59,836 nucleotides of DNA from positions 1 to 59,836 of the forward strand of contig CALWDW010000024.1 of the NCBI GenBank assembly GCA_944376795.1, given 5' to 3'. Position 1 is the first letter of the stretch; every line of letters starts with the position of its first letter. Positions 51,815-59,836 of the stretch are shown here, piece after piece. Origin of the DNA: an uncultured Christensenellaceae bacterium (GTDB lineage Bacteria; Bacillota; Clostridia; Christensenellales; UMGS416). The translations under genes and the position numbers were made by a program. The notes below the pieces were generated by a model that saw nothing but the letters and a program-made list of their open reading frames with translations, searched no databases and was not told the DNA's origin.

Positions 51815-53347
51815 ATGCTGGCAAAGGTCAGCAGCTGTGGGCTGGTGGGCATCGATGGCTTCGCTGTCGGTGTGGAGATAGATATATCTGCCGGGCTGCC
51901 GGTATTTGAGACGGTGGGCCTGCCGGATGCCGCGGTGAAGGAATCCCGAGAACGGGTGCGTTCGGCGATACGGAATTCCTCCCTGGAGTTTCCAGGCCAG
52001 CGCATCACTGTGAACCTGGCTCCGGCGGACATGAAAAAGATGGGCTCCCTCTATGACCTTCCCATTGCCCTGGGGATCCTGGAGGCAACGGGGCAGGTGC
52101 CCGCCGGCTGTATGGAGGGCATGGCTATGGTGGGAGAGCTGTCTTTGGACGGCCAGGTCCGGGCAGTGCAGGGGGTGCTTCCCATGACCATACAGGCTAA
52201 GCAGGACGGGGCAGAGACCATGCTGGTGCCCCGGGACAATGCCGCCGAGGCGGCCAGCGTGACGGGAATCCGGGTTCTGCCGGTGGAGAGCCTCCTGCAG
52301 GCGGCGCGGATGCTTCGAGGAGAGGAGACCATTGAGCCCGCGCCTGCCCTGGACTGGGAAAGCTATGCCAAGACGGCCGTCCATGAGCAGGATTTCAAGT
52401 TTATCCGCGGCCAGTATACGGCCAAAAGGGCGCTGGAAATTGCCGCCGCTGGAGGGCACAATGTTCTGATGGTGGGGCCTCCGGGATCGGGGAAAACCAT
52501 GTTGGCCCGGGCGTTTCCCTCAATTTTGCCGGATATGACCCTCCAGGAGGCCATGGAGGTTACCAAGCTCCATTCTATTGTGGGTCTCACGACAGGGAAG
52601 GGACTCGTGACCCAACGGCCCTTTCGCAGCCCCCATCACTCGGCCAGCATGGCCTCCATAACCGGCGGCGGCAGCCAGGTGCATCCTGGGGAAATCAGTT
52701 TGGCCCATCATGGCGTGCTCTTCCTGGACGAGCTGCCCTAGTTCCGCCGGGAGGTGCTGGAGGCGCTGCGCCAGCCGCTGGAGGATGGGGTGATTACCGT
52801 GGCGCGGGCGCGGGGAACCTACACCTATCCCAGCCGCTGTACGCTGATCTGTGCCATGAACCCCTGTCCTTGTGGAAACTATGGCTCCTCCACTAAGGCG
52901 TGCCGCTGTTCCCCCGCCCAGATCCAGCGGTACCTTTCCCGGATCAGCGGCCCCCTGCTGGACCGCATTGATATCCATCTGGAGCTGGAGGCCGTGCCCT
53001 ACGATCAGCTCACTAGCCGGCGGGAGGCGGAACCCTCCGCCGCCATCCGTGCCCGGGTGAACCAGGCTCGGCAAATTCAGGCTGCGCGGTATCATGATAT
53101 GGAGACCTTTTGCAATGCCCAAATTTCGGGAAGGCTTCTGCAGGAAATCTGCGCGCTGGATCGAGAGTGCGCCGCCAAGGCCCAGCAGTACTATACCCAG
53201 CTGGGTTTAACGGCCCGGGCGTACAACCGTATCCTGCGGGTGGCGCGGACCATTGCCGATTTGGAGGGCAGTGAGGCGATACGGCTGCCGCACCTGACGG
53301 AGGCATTCAGCTATCGCCTGGCCGACGGCAAGTATTGGGGAGGTTAG
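51815..53347 (+). pseudogene. comM: comM/yifB (Mg chelatase-like AAA ATPase), interrupted by an in-frame amber codon
   Basis: The frame is continuous from 51815 to 53347 (510 codons plus stop) except for a TAG at 52739-52741. It falls after LFLDELP, where the family reads DELPEF, so a GAG Glu codon has become TAG. Before it lie the Lon-like N-domain and Walker A VGPPGSGKTMLARAFP. After it, FRREVLEALRQPLEDG, NPCPCGNYG and the C-terminal domain continue in frame. Truncation removes half of the AAA module. ComM is a branch-migration helicase used in transformation. A sequencing error or recent mutation explains it best. TAG is used as a normal stop by many genes here. Confidence 0.92.
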
Positions 53348-53348
53348 C

Positions 53349-54452
53349 ATGGAGTACACCCAAGAGGAACGGGCCTATGTCATGCTCTCTTCGGTGGACG
53401 GGATTGGCCCGGCCACCGTGGAGGCGCTTTTGCAGCGGTTTTCCAGTCCGACGGAGGTGCTGGAAAACGTGGAGGAGGCCGCACGGGAATTCCGCCTCAA
53501 AGAGCCGGTGAAGCAGGCGCTGTACCAGCGGGCGCGGCCCGCCTTTCAGGAGGCGTATTTCCGCCGGCTGGACCAGATGGGTATCTTTGCCGTCAGCAGG
53601 ATCAGCGCCTACTATCCCCAGCGCCTCCGCCTGTTGTCCCGGATGCCGGTTACCCTCTATGCCATGGGCGATCTACGGCTGCTCAATCCTGAGCGGGCCA
53701 TCGCCATCGTGGGGACCCGGCATCCATCTCGCTACGGGCGGCGCATGGCGGTGGAAATTGCCGGGGATCTGGCGCGGGCCGGCGTCACCGTGGTTTCCGG
53801 CCTGGCCCGGGGCATCGACGGATACGGCCACGCGGGCTGCCTCCAGGCCGGTGGAGATACCATCGCGGTGCTGGGCAGCGGCGTCAATGTTCCGTATCCC
53901 CGGGAGAACGAAGGACTTTACCGGGAAATCGCCCAGCGCGGCGTCCTGGTTTCCGAATTCCTGCCCAGCGCCGCGCCCAATCCACGGCATTTTCCCTCCC
54001 GGAACCGGATTATCAGCGGACTCTCCGATGGCGTGCTGGTGGTGGAGGCAGGGGAACGCAGCGGTTCCTCCATCACCGTGGACCATGCCAACGACCAGGG
54101 CCGGGAGGTCTTTGCCGTTCCTGGGCCAGCTGATGCCGAGCAGTCCTATACCACCAACCTTTTGATTAAGGAAGGCGCAGGTATGGTGCTGGGCGCGCAG
54201 GACGTGTTAACCGGCATGGGCTGGGATGGGGCGCGCCGTAAGCCACCTCGGAAGGTTGCGGAGGAAGCCCTCCTCTCCGATGAGGAGGCCTTGATCGTTG
54301 GGTTTCTGCGGGAGGGAGAGTTGAGCCGGGATGCGCTGTATGACCGCACCGACTTCTCCATGCCCCAGTTGAGCCAAATCCTGATGGAACTGGTCAGCCG
54401 CGGCATCATCGAGGAACTGCCTAGGAATATGTATACGCTGGGAGGAAAATAA
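53349..54452 (+). CDS. dprA: DNA processing protein DprA
   Basis: This 367-residue protein has an N-terminal SAM/HhH-like region, then a Rossmann domain with AIVGTRHPSRYGRRMA, VSGLARGIDGYGHAGCL and PSRNRIISGLSDGVLVVEA, and a C-terminal winged helix (about 300-367). DprA loads RecA on incoming single-stranded DNA. The gene is intact, while comM directly upstream is not. topA, often next to dprA, is absent. Confidence 0.95.
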   Translation: MEYTQEERAYVMLSSVDGIGPATVEALLQRFSSPTEVLENVEEAAREFRLKEPVKQALYQRARPAFQEAYFRRLDQMGIFAVSRISAYYPQRLRLLSRMPVTLYAMGDLRLLNPERAIAIVGTRHPSRYGRRMAVEIAGDLARAGVTVVSGLARGIDGYGHAGCLQAGGDTIAVLGSGVNVPYPRENEGLYREIAQRGVLVSEFLPSAAPNPRHFPSRNRIISGLSDGVLVVEAGERSGSSITVDHANDQGREVFAVPGPADAEQSYTTNLLIKEGAGMVLGAQDVLTGMGWDGARRKPPRKVAEEALLSDEEALIVGFLREGELSRDALYDRTDFSMPQLSQILMELVSRGIIEELPRNMYTLGGK

Positions 54453-54453
54453 T

Positions 54454-55797
54454 TTGGGAGAGACCAATCTGCACGCTACGGTGGTGGGCGCCGGCCTGGC
54501 GGGGAGTGAGGCCGCCTGGCAGCTGGCCTGCCGGGGCATTCAGGTGACCTTAGTGGAAGGAAAGCCCCAGGTGCATTCCCCGGTACATCACCTTGCGGAC
54601 TTTGCCGAGCTGGTGTGCAGCAATTCCCTGCGCTCCAACCAGCTGGAGAACGCCGTAGGGCTCCTCAAGGAGGAACTGCGGCAGCTGGGGAGTCTGATTT
54701 TGAAGGCGGCCGATGCTACGGCGGTGCCGGCAGGCGGCGCGCTGGCGGTGGATCGGGAGGGCTTTTCCCGATACGTTACCCAGGCGCTGACGTCCCATCC
54801 CTTGGTGCAGGTGGTCCGGGAGGAAGCGGTGGAAATTCCTGACGGGCCTTGCATCATTGCCACAGGTCCTCTTACCGAGGGAAGAATGGCCGAGGCCATT
54901 GCCCGGCTCATTGGGGACGCGTCCCTTCTGCATTTCCATGACGCGGTGGCGCCCATTGTGCGGGGAGACTCCATCAATATGGACGTGGCCTTTGCCGCGT
55001 CCCGGTATGGACGGGGAGAGGCGGACTATATTAACTGCCCCATGAACGAGGCAGAGTATCACGCGTTCGTCCGGGAGCTTCTGGCCGCCGAACGGGCGCC
55101 ACTTCATGAATTTGAAGAGGATATCAAAGTATTTGAAGGCTGCATGCCGGTGGAGTCTATGGCCGAGCGCGGCCCGATGACGCTGGCCTACGGTCCCCTT
55201 AAGCCGGTGGGACTGGTGGACCGCCGGACCGGGAAGCGTCCCTTTGCCGTGGTGCAGCTCCGGCAGGACGATGCGGCGGGCAGCCTCTACAATATGGTAG
55301 GCTTCCAGACCCGGCTGAAGTTCCCCGAGCAGCGGCGTGTTTTTCGTATGATTCCCGGCCTGGAGCGGGCCCAGTTTGAGCGGTACGGGGTAATGCACCG
55401 CAATACATATCTGCATTCCCCGGGATTTTTGGATGGGCACTACCGTTGCCTCAAAAGAGAGAATCTCTACTTTGCCGGACAGATGACCGGGGTCGAGGGC
55501 TATGTGGAGTCGGCGGGTTCGGGATTTGTAGCGGGGGTATCTTTGGCGCGGCAGCTCCTGGGGGAGCGTCCCCTGGACTTTACCCGGCGCACCATGCTGG
55601 GGGCCATGGCGGCCTATGTCAGCAATCCCGCCATCGAAAGGCTGGAACCCATGAACGCCACCTTTGGCCTGCTGGAGGAGTTTCCCCACCGGGTCAAAAA
55701 GGCCCAGCGCAAGGAGGCGTGGACCGACCGCGCCCTGCTGGCAGTAGATGTTTTGTCGGGGCCGCTTCTGGAGGATGTTTTGCATTGTGAAAATTGA
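54454..55797 (+). CDS. trmFO: Folate-dependent tRNA uridine-54 methyltransferase TrmFO
   Basis: This 447-residue protein starts at TTG 54454 behind GGGAGGA. The FAD motif [10 protein letters not shown] starts at residue 12, and the family segments [48 protein letters not shown] and [16 protein letters not shown] are present. It makes m5U54 in the T loop using methylenetetrahydrofolate and FADH2. In many Firmicutes it follows topA. Here it directly follows dprA. Confidence 0.97.
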   Translation: MGETNLHATVVGAGLAGSEAAWQLACRGIQVTLVEGKPQVHSPVHHLADFAELVCSNSLRSNQLENAVGLLKEELRQLGSLILKAADATAVPAGGALAVDREGFSRYVTQALTSHPLVQVVREEAVEIPDGPCIIATGPLTEGRMAEAIARLIGDASLLHFHDAVAPIVRGDSINMDVAFAASRYGRGEADYINCPMNEAEYHAFVRELLAAERAPLHEFEEDIKVFEGCMPVESMAERGPMTLAYGPLKPVGLVDRRTGKRPFAVVQLRQDDAAGSLYNMVGFQTRLKFPEQRRVFRMIPGLERAQFERYGVMHRNTYLHSPGFLDGHYRCLKRENLYFAGQMTGVEGYVESAGSGFVAGVSLARQLLGERPLDFTRRTMLGAMAAYVSNPAIERLEPMNATFGLLEEFPHRVKKAQRKEAWTDRALLAVDVLSGPLLEDVLHCEN

Positions 55798-55877
55798 TTT
55801 CTTATATCGCTGGCAGCTATGGGAGGATGCCTCCCACCCAACCGGGGGATCCGGCCGGACATGCAAAGGAGTGCAGT

Positions 55878-56432
55878 ATGGATCAGTTTAAGGGAACGAC
55901 CATTGTGGCCGTCCGACGGGACGGAATCTGCGCGGTGGCGGGAGATGGTCAGGTGACCGCCGGACAGTCCACCGTGATGAAGGGCACCGCCCGAAAGGTG
56001 CGGCGCATCTACCATAACCAGGTGGTGGTGGGCTTTGCCGGGTCGGTGGCCGATGCTTTCACCCTTTCCTCCCGCTTTGAGGAGAAGCTGGGGCAGCATG
56101 CGGGCAATCTCATGCGATCGGCGGTGGAGTTGGCCCAGGACTGGCGCAGCGACCGGGTCATGCGCAACCTGGAGGCTATGCTGATCGTGGCCGATAAGGA
56201 GAGCCTATTGGTCATTTCGGGCAACGGAGAAGTGATTGACCCCGACGGCGGGGTGGTGGCCATTGGTTCGGGGGGGAATTTCGCCCTGGCAGCGGCTCGG
56301 GCGCTGGTGGAGAATACCGATCTGCCCGCAGCAGAAATCGCGCAAAAGGCCATCCATATCGCGGCGGACATCTGCGTATTCACCAACCATAACGTCATTG
56401 TCGAGGAAGTAGGAGGCGAACTGCATGAATAA
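55878..56432 (+). CDS. hslV: HslV (CodW/ClpQ) protease subunit
   Basis: I chose the ATG at 55878, which has AAAGGAG 8 bases upstream. An ATG at 55794 is in frame without an SD. The 184-residue protein begins [20 protein letters not shown]. Classic HslV starts directly at the catalytic Thr of TTI. Here six residues precede it, as five do in B. subtilis CodW, whose active nucleophile is an N-terminal Ser. Position 2 here is Asp, so Thr7 or Thr8 would need processing. The core ([32 protein letters not shown]) is intact. It overlaps hslU by 8 bases. Confidence 0.95.
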   Translation: MDQFKGTTIVAVRRDGICAVAGDGQVTAGQSTVMKGTARKVRRIYHNQVVVGFAGSVADAFTLSSRFEEKLGQHAGNLMRSAVELAQDWRSDRVMRNLEAMLIVADKESLLVISGNGEVIDPDGGVVAIGSGGNFALAAARALVENTDLPAAEIAQKAIHIAADICVFTNHNVIVEEVGGELHE

Positions 56433-57816
56433 TATGACCCCGCGCCAGATCGTGGAGCAGCTGGACCGCTACATCATCGGACAGGCCGCCGCCAAAAAAG
56501 CCGTGGCCATTGCCCTGCGCAACCGTTACCGCCGCGCCCAGCTTCCCGAGCCGGTTCAGGAGGAGATTACCCCCAAAAACATCATCATGATGGGTCCCAC
56601 CGGCGTGGGAAAGACCGAGATCGCCCGCCGGCTGGCCAAGCTGGTGGATGCGCCCTTTGTGAAGGTAGAGGCGACAAAGTTTACCGAAGTGGGCTATGTG
56701 GGCCGGGATGTGGAGAGTATGATCCGCGACCTGGTGGAGGCCTCCATCCGCATGGTCAAGGACAAGATGATGGAGAAGGTCAAGGTGGAGGCCGCCCGGA
56801 ACGCGGAAAACATCCTGGTAGACGCCCTGGTCCACGCGCCGAAAAAGACCGCGGCTCCCGCCAATCCCTTTATGGCCATGCTGCCTCCCGGCTACGGCGG
56901 CCAGCAGCAGACCCCGCCCCCTGATCCTGCCGAGACCGAGAAGCTCAAGACCCGCCGCCGGGAGATCCGGGAGAGCCTCCAGTCGGGATATATGGAGGAC
57001 ATCCTGGTGGATATCGAGGTGGAGGAGCAAGGGAACCCCGGCGGGGATATGTCCGGCATGGGGGTGGAGATCAATATCCAGGATATGCTGGGAAATATCC
57101 TCCCCAAGAAGACCAAAAAGCGCCGGGTCACCGTGCGGGAGGCCCGGAAGATCCTGGAGCAGGCCGAGGCCATGAAGCTCATCGACATGGACGAGGTGAA
57201 CAGCCGCGCCATCGAAGCCGCCGAGCGGGACGGCATCATCTTCATCGATGAGATCGATAAGGTGGCGGGCCGGGGGAATACCCAGGGCCCGGACGTCTCC
57301 CGGGAGGGGGTGCAGCGGGATATTCTGCCCCTGGTGGAGGGTTCCACCGTCATGACCAAGTACGGCCCAGTGAAGACCGACTACATCCTCTTTATTGCCG
57401 CAGGCGCTTTCCACGTCAGCAAGGTCAGCGACCTGATTCCTGAGCTCCAGGGCCGTTTCCCCATCAAGGTGGAGCTGCAGAGCCTGACCAAGGAGGACTT
57501 CAAGGCCATTCTCAGCCAGCCGGAGAACGCCATTACCAAGCAGTACTCGGCGCTTCTGAGCGTGGATCACGTGCTGGTGCGCTTCACCGACGACGCCCTG
57601 GATGAAATGGCCGCCTACGCTTTTGAGGTGAACGAGTCCAGCGAGAACATCGGTGCGCGCCGGCTGCACACCATCATGGAGAGTCTTCTGGAGGACATCT
57701 CCTACAATGCCGGAGGCGACTATCCGGATGTGGATTTGACCATTGACGCCGCCTATGTCCGGGAGCATCTGGCGCCGCTGGTAGCCAGCAAGGATCTGCG
57801 GAAGTTCATACTGTAG
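56425..57816 (+). CDS. hslU: HslU (ClpY/CodX) ATPase subunit
   Basis: This 463-residue AAA+ unfoldase has Walker A GPTGVGKT (57-64), the pore loop [16 protein letters not shown], an I-domain (about 110-245) with a Pro/Gly/Gln-rich insert, Walker [14 protein letters not shown] (about 271-283), [15 protein letters not shown] and sensor 2 [11 protein letters not shown]. The C-terminus ends RKFIL, typical for docking into HslV. codV and codY, flanking it in B. subtilis, are absent. A strong terminator follows. Confidence 0.97.
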   Translation: MNNMTPRQIVEQLDRYIIGQAAAKKAVAIALRNRYRRAQLPEPVQEEITPKNIIMMGPTGVGKTEIARRLAKLVDAPFVKVEATKFTEVGYVGRDVESMIRDLVEASIRMVKDKMMEKVKVEAARNAENILVDALVHAPKKTAAPANPFMAMLPPGYGGQQQTPPPDPAETEKLKTRRREIRESLQSGYMEDILVDIEVEEQGNPGGDMSGMGVEINIQDMLGNILPKKTKKRRVTVREARKILEQAEAMKLIDMDEVNSRAIEAAERDGIIFIDEIDKVAGRGNTQGPDVSREGVQRDILPLVEGSTVMTKYGPVKTDYILFIAAGAFHVSKVSDLIPELQGRFPIKVELQSLTKEDFKAILSQPENAITKQYSALLSVDHVLVRFTDDALDEMAAYAFEVNESSENIGARRLHTIMESLLEDISYNAGGDYPDVDLTIDAAYVREHLAPLVASKDLRKFIL

Positions 57817-57820
57817 AAAG

Positions 57821-57866
57821 AAAAAAGAACGTGCTGTGACAGCTTTTTCACGGCACGTTCTTTTTT
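57821..57866 (+). terminator. Terminator after hslU
   Basis: AAAAAAGAACGTGC (57821-57834) pairs perfectly with GCACGTTCTTTTTT (57853-57866), with an inner GTGA/TCAC stem. Confidence 0.95.
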
Positions 57867-57927
57867 GTAAGTTTCATCCATAGAAACAAGAAGTTTTGTC
57901 CATATAAGACACATGACGTAAATTCGC

Positions 57928-57956
57928 TTTAGCGGCATGTAAAAAAAGTCTATACT
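57928..57956 (+). promoter_or_regulatory. Candidate promoter of the right-edge locus
   Basis: TTTAGC (57928-57933) and TATACT (57951-57956) at 17-base spacing in an AT-rich stretch. The -35 box is weak. Confidence 0.4.
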
Positions 57957-57962
57957 TTGGAA

Positions 57963-58144
57963 TATGTGACAATGTTAGACTGAAAGCAATTAGAAGAATC
58001 ATACGAACTCCAACCGACTTTGACCCGGAAAGTTACCGGGAGAGGAGGCGAGTCCCATGGACAGGCAAGAGGACGGCAGACCGGGCGCCTAGTGCGTTGG
58101 CGCACGGCCGAGGGATGCCGTTTGGGCGGCGTACCTACCTTTGC
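57963..58144 (+). promoter_or_regulatory. Structured leader with a short upstream ORF, not assigned
   Basis: The leader contains CCCGG/CCGGG (about 58024-58040), the hairpin GTGCG-TTGG-CGCAC (about 58093-58106), and complementary CGGCA (about 58074) and TGCCG (about 58116). An SD (AGGAGG, 58043-58048) precedes the 11-codon ORF at 58057-58092. It did not match any riboswitch class I know by motif. It may be a regulatory leader or simply a short peptide gene. Confidence 0.4.
58057..58092 (+). CDS. Possible 11-residue peptide (MDRQEDGRPGA)
   Basis: The ATG at 58057 has a consensus AGGAGG at 58043-58048 with 8-base spacing, and ends at TAG 58090-58092. The ribosome binding site is the best in this stretch. 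Function unknown. It may be a leader peptide for the following secreted protein. Confidence 0.4.
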   Translation: MDRQEDGRPGA

Positions 58145-58576
58145 ATGACGAAGGAATTCAAAGGAGGATAGCGGGTTTTCTTATTGGCTTTGGCCGTTCT
58201 CCTGCTGGTGGGAATGGCGGTGCCTGCGATGGCAGCGACGTGGGGCTCCTACTCGAACAAAACTGTAGCCTCTGGGAACAGCATCACGGCTACCGGCACC
58301 ATTACTAAGCAGAGTAACCTCTTTAATTATGCAACTTTTACGAACCGGGACACTCATGCCCAGCATAATCCTAGCTTTAAGACGTCCATCACTATGCGTG
58401 CCTGGGCGGGGAGCTCGGGAACCAATGTGGCCGCATCGGCTACGGTGAGTAGTGGAGGGCAAAAAAACGGAACCTTTGGCACAGGGTATGGTGGTGTAGG
58501 AACCAGCTACCGGCTGGGGCTTTTCAACGGATCAGCGGACACGCTAACTAGCTCTGGCCGGTGGACACCACACTAG
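58145..58576 (+). CDS. Small secreted protein; start codon unclear, possible amber in the signal peptide
   Basis: Downstream of TAG 58169-58171 the frame encodes FLLALAVLLLVGMAVPAMA and then ATWGSYSNKTVASGNSITAT, a signal peptide and a small Ser/Thr/Gly-rich domain without cysteines, ending 58576. An SD AAAGGAGG lies at 58160-58167, but no ATG follows. The first usable start is TTG 58184, 16 bases away, which gives 130 residues with no positive N-region. Alternatively ATG 58145 in the same frame gives MTKEFKGG, the TAG, then RVFLLALAV, a natural signal peptide if the TAG were a sense codon. So this is either a TTG-started gene or a nonsense mutant. The product is not recognised. Confidence 0.6.
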
Positions 58577-58677
58577 TTCAGAAGTGAGCATAGATCTATG
58601 AGCGAAAGGAAAAGCCATAGGTCAGGGGCGCCGGCAGGCGCCGGCGCCCCTGGATGATGCGGAAGGAGGGAGATCGC

Positions 58678-59836
58678 ATGAAGCGCTGGATCATGGCACT
58701 GCTGGCGGCGCTGCTGGCGGCGGGGCTCTGCGGCTGCGAAATCTCCACCGTCGTCCCCCCCTACCTGGAGAAGCGCACTGCGATGCAGAAGGGCGGGGAA
58801 TTGTACAATCCCGTTTTTGACGATCCGGAGATATGGCGATCCTCCTATGAAGAGCTCTTTGCCCAGGGAGAGGAATCCCGGGTGGTGGCACTGCTGGAGG
58901 AGCGGCTGGGGGTTGTGCCCACAGGGGAGTATATCCTGACCGACGCGGAGCAGGAGCAGCGGGTGATGGCGGCCACCGATCCCCTCTTTACCTACCTGTA
59001 CCACTATGACTACGTCAACGACAACACGGGGAACCTGGCCATGGCGGCCACGGTGATGACGCCGGAGTTGGCCCGTGCGGTGGAGGAGAGCGGCTATTAT
59101 CAGGACTTCTTTACGGCGGTGAAGACCTACCATGTGCAGCAGTTTTTGGATGATATAGATCCCTATGATACCCGGCTGCTGATGGACTGCGGGGAGCGGG
59201 ATGGGAGACCTACTTATTATGTAAGGATTCGAATACATAGCGACCAGTGCACCTTTGACGGAGGGTTCTGCGCCCTGTACCTCTGGAAGGAGGCCAGCAA
59301 TGCCCAGACATACTACATCCATCTCCTCCTGGTACAGGAGGAGGGGGAGGAGGACTACCGGGTAGCGGGCTGGATCCAGGAGAGCGTGAACTCCAATCTC
59401 AACGGTACCAATTACACGATATTTACGCCCGAAGGGGTGTGCGAGGAGAACCACGACAACCGGGACGGGCGGCTGTGGGACCGGCTGCGGGACATGAAGC
59501 TGGAGGAACGGGGCATGGTGTTAAGCAACCAGCAGCGGTACGACTTTGCCAACCTGGTGGACCAGGTGATGCAGACCTGGTACGTGCTCCACGAGGAGGA
59601 CGACAAGCAGGCCCAGCTGGAGGCGCTGCTGCCGAACCTGACGGAGGAGCGGCGGGGCTACCTGGAGGAGACGGGCGCGCTGGAGGCGCTGCTGGAGTAT
59701 ACCTCCCGGCCGGGGGCGCGGCAGTACCTGTACAATGAGGCAACGACTACGGCCCATATATCGCTCTATTGCGACCGGTATTCTTTGGATGGGGTCAATT
59801 ACTATTGGTGCTATCGATGGCTCCAGATGGAGTTTT
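58678..59836 (+). CDS. Lipoprotein of unknown function, 3' end outside the window
   Basis: The frame opens at the ATG at 58678 behind GGAGGGAG and stays open to the last base (386 codons). The signal peptide MKRWIMALLAALLAAGLCGC ends in a lipobox-like LCGC with Cys20. The exported domain is acidic and Tyr/Trp-rich. Two related segments occur: YYVRIRIHSDQCTFDGGFCA (about residues 180-200) and ISLYCDRYSLDGVNYYWCY (about 362-380), each preceded by a helical stretch, suggesting a tandem repeat of a domain of about 180 residues. No family was recognised. It follows the small secreted protein after 101 bases and may share its transcript. Confidence 0.85.
   Translation, partial: MKRWIMALLAALLAAGLCGCEISTVVPPYLEKRTAMQKGGELYNPVFDDPEIWRSSYEELFAQGEESRVVALLEERLGVVPTGEYILTDAEQEQRVMAATDPLFTYLYHYDYVNDNTGNLAMAATVMTPELARAVEESGYYQDFFTAVKTYHVQQFLDDIDPYDTRLLMDCGERDGRPTYYVRIRIHSDQCTFDGGFCALYLWKEASNAQTYYIHLLLVQEEGEEDYRVAGWIQESVNSNLNGTNYTIFTPEGVCEENHDNRDGRLWDRLRDMKLEERGMVLSNQQRYDFANLVDQVMQTWYVLHEEDDKQAQLEALLPNLTEERRGYLEETGALEALLEYTSRPGARQYLYNEATTTAHISLYCDRYSLDGVNYYWCYRWLQMEF

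Noticed and set aside
57963..58160. Known riboswitch class (c-di-GMP, c-di-AMP, glycine, cobalamin, ZTP) in the right-edge leader
   Set aside because: The conserved core motifs of these classes could not be found in the right order. Left as an unassigned leader.
52739..58171. Amber codon reassignment (for example pyrrolysine) as the cause of the two in-frame TAG codons
   Set aside because: Many intact genes here (PFL, flippase, yabN, HU, ispDF, radA) end in TAG, and the comM site needs Glu. No pyl genes are in the window. Kept only as something to exclude.

Overview
The window reads as a chromosomal segment of an endospore-forming member of the Clostridia with GC-rich coding sequence, most like the Oscillospiraceae group of gut anaerobes. 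This is inferred from gene content and order: the SpoVB/YabM-YabN-HU-RqcP block, radA and the YacL-type PIN-TRAM gene, a SpoIID-like protein, the yqfC-yqfD-phoH-pgpH-ybeY-era block, pnp followed by an M16 protease, rbgA-rnhB-yraN, and comM-dprA-trmFO-hslV-hslU. A GH51 arabinofuranosidase and a NagA deacetylase fit a carbohydrate-using gut lifestyle. No rRNA, tRNA, insertion sequence, phage gene or CRISPR array was seen.

Layout. 1-6404: the 3' part of a PFL/DUF711 gene, then a MurJ/SpoVB-like flippase, YabN (methylase-MazG fusion), HU, RqcP and a fused IspD-IspF. 6553-13032: an unassigned membrane-anchored propeller-like protein, RadA, a THUMP methyltransferase, a PIN-TRAM membrane protein and a SpoIID-like lipoprotein. 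13033-14909: an ABC-F ATPase behind a long structured leader containing a 15-codon upstream ORF and a terminator that swallows the ribosome binding site. 15013-19620: MscS, DUF951, signal peptidase I, M23 peptidase, APH-like kinase and MBL-fold hydrolase. 20205-28234: mostly minus strand (lipoprotein, NagA, CCA-adding enzyme, double GNAT, DUF3795, MscL with zinc ribbon, a 46-residue protein, sugar isomerase), with one plus-strand Gfo/Idh dehydrogenase. 28375-34594: the sporulation, RNA-processing and c-di-AMP operon yqfC to era. 34844-42425: GH51 enzyme, PNPase, M16 protease, a DUF2975/XRE pair with a probable operator, and a lysoplasmalogenase-like protein. 42590-44953: P-type ATPase. 45266-50949: rbgA, rnhB, yraN and a 1271-residue double GT-C fusion. 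50989-57816: sugar isomerase, a comM gene interrupted by an amber codon, dprA, trmFO, hslV, hslU. 57817-59836: a structured or uORF-containing leader, a small secreted protein whose start is unclear, and a lipoprotein running off the window.

How the genes work together. Most of the window is housekeeping: translation quality control (RqcP, RbgA, Era, YbeY, TrmFO, CCA enzyme), nucleic-acid maintenance (RadA, HU, RNase HII, PNPase, DprA), isoprenoid synthesis (IspDF), envelope and spore functions (flippase, SpoIID-like, YqfC/D, signal peptidase, M23) and osmotic protection (MscS, MscL). The observations most worth following are the ABC-F attenuator leader, the amber-interrupted comM beside an intact dprA, the double glycosyltransferase fusion, the interlocking operator of the XRE/DUF2975 pair, and the unassigned secreted-protein locus at the right edge.
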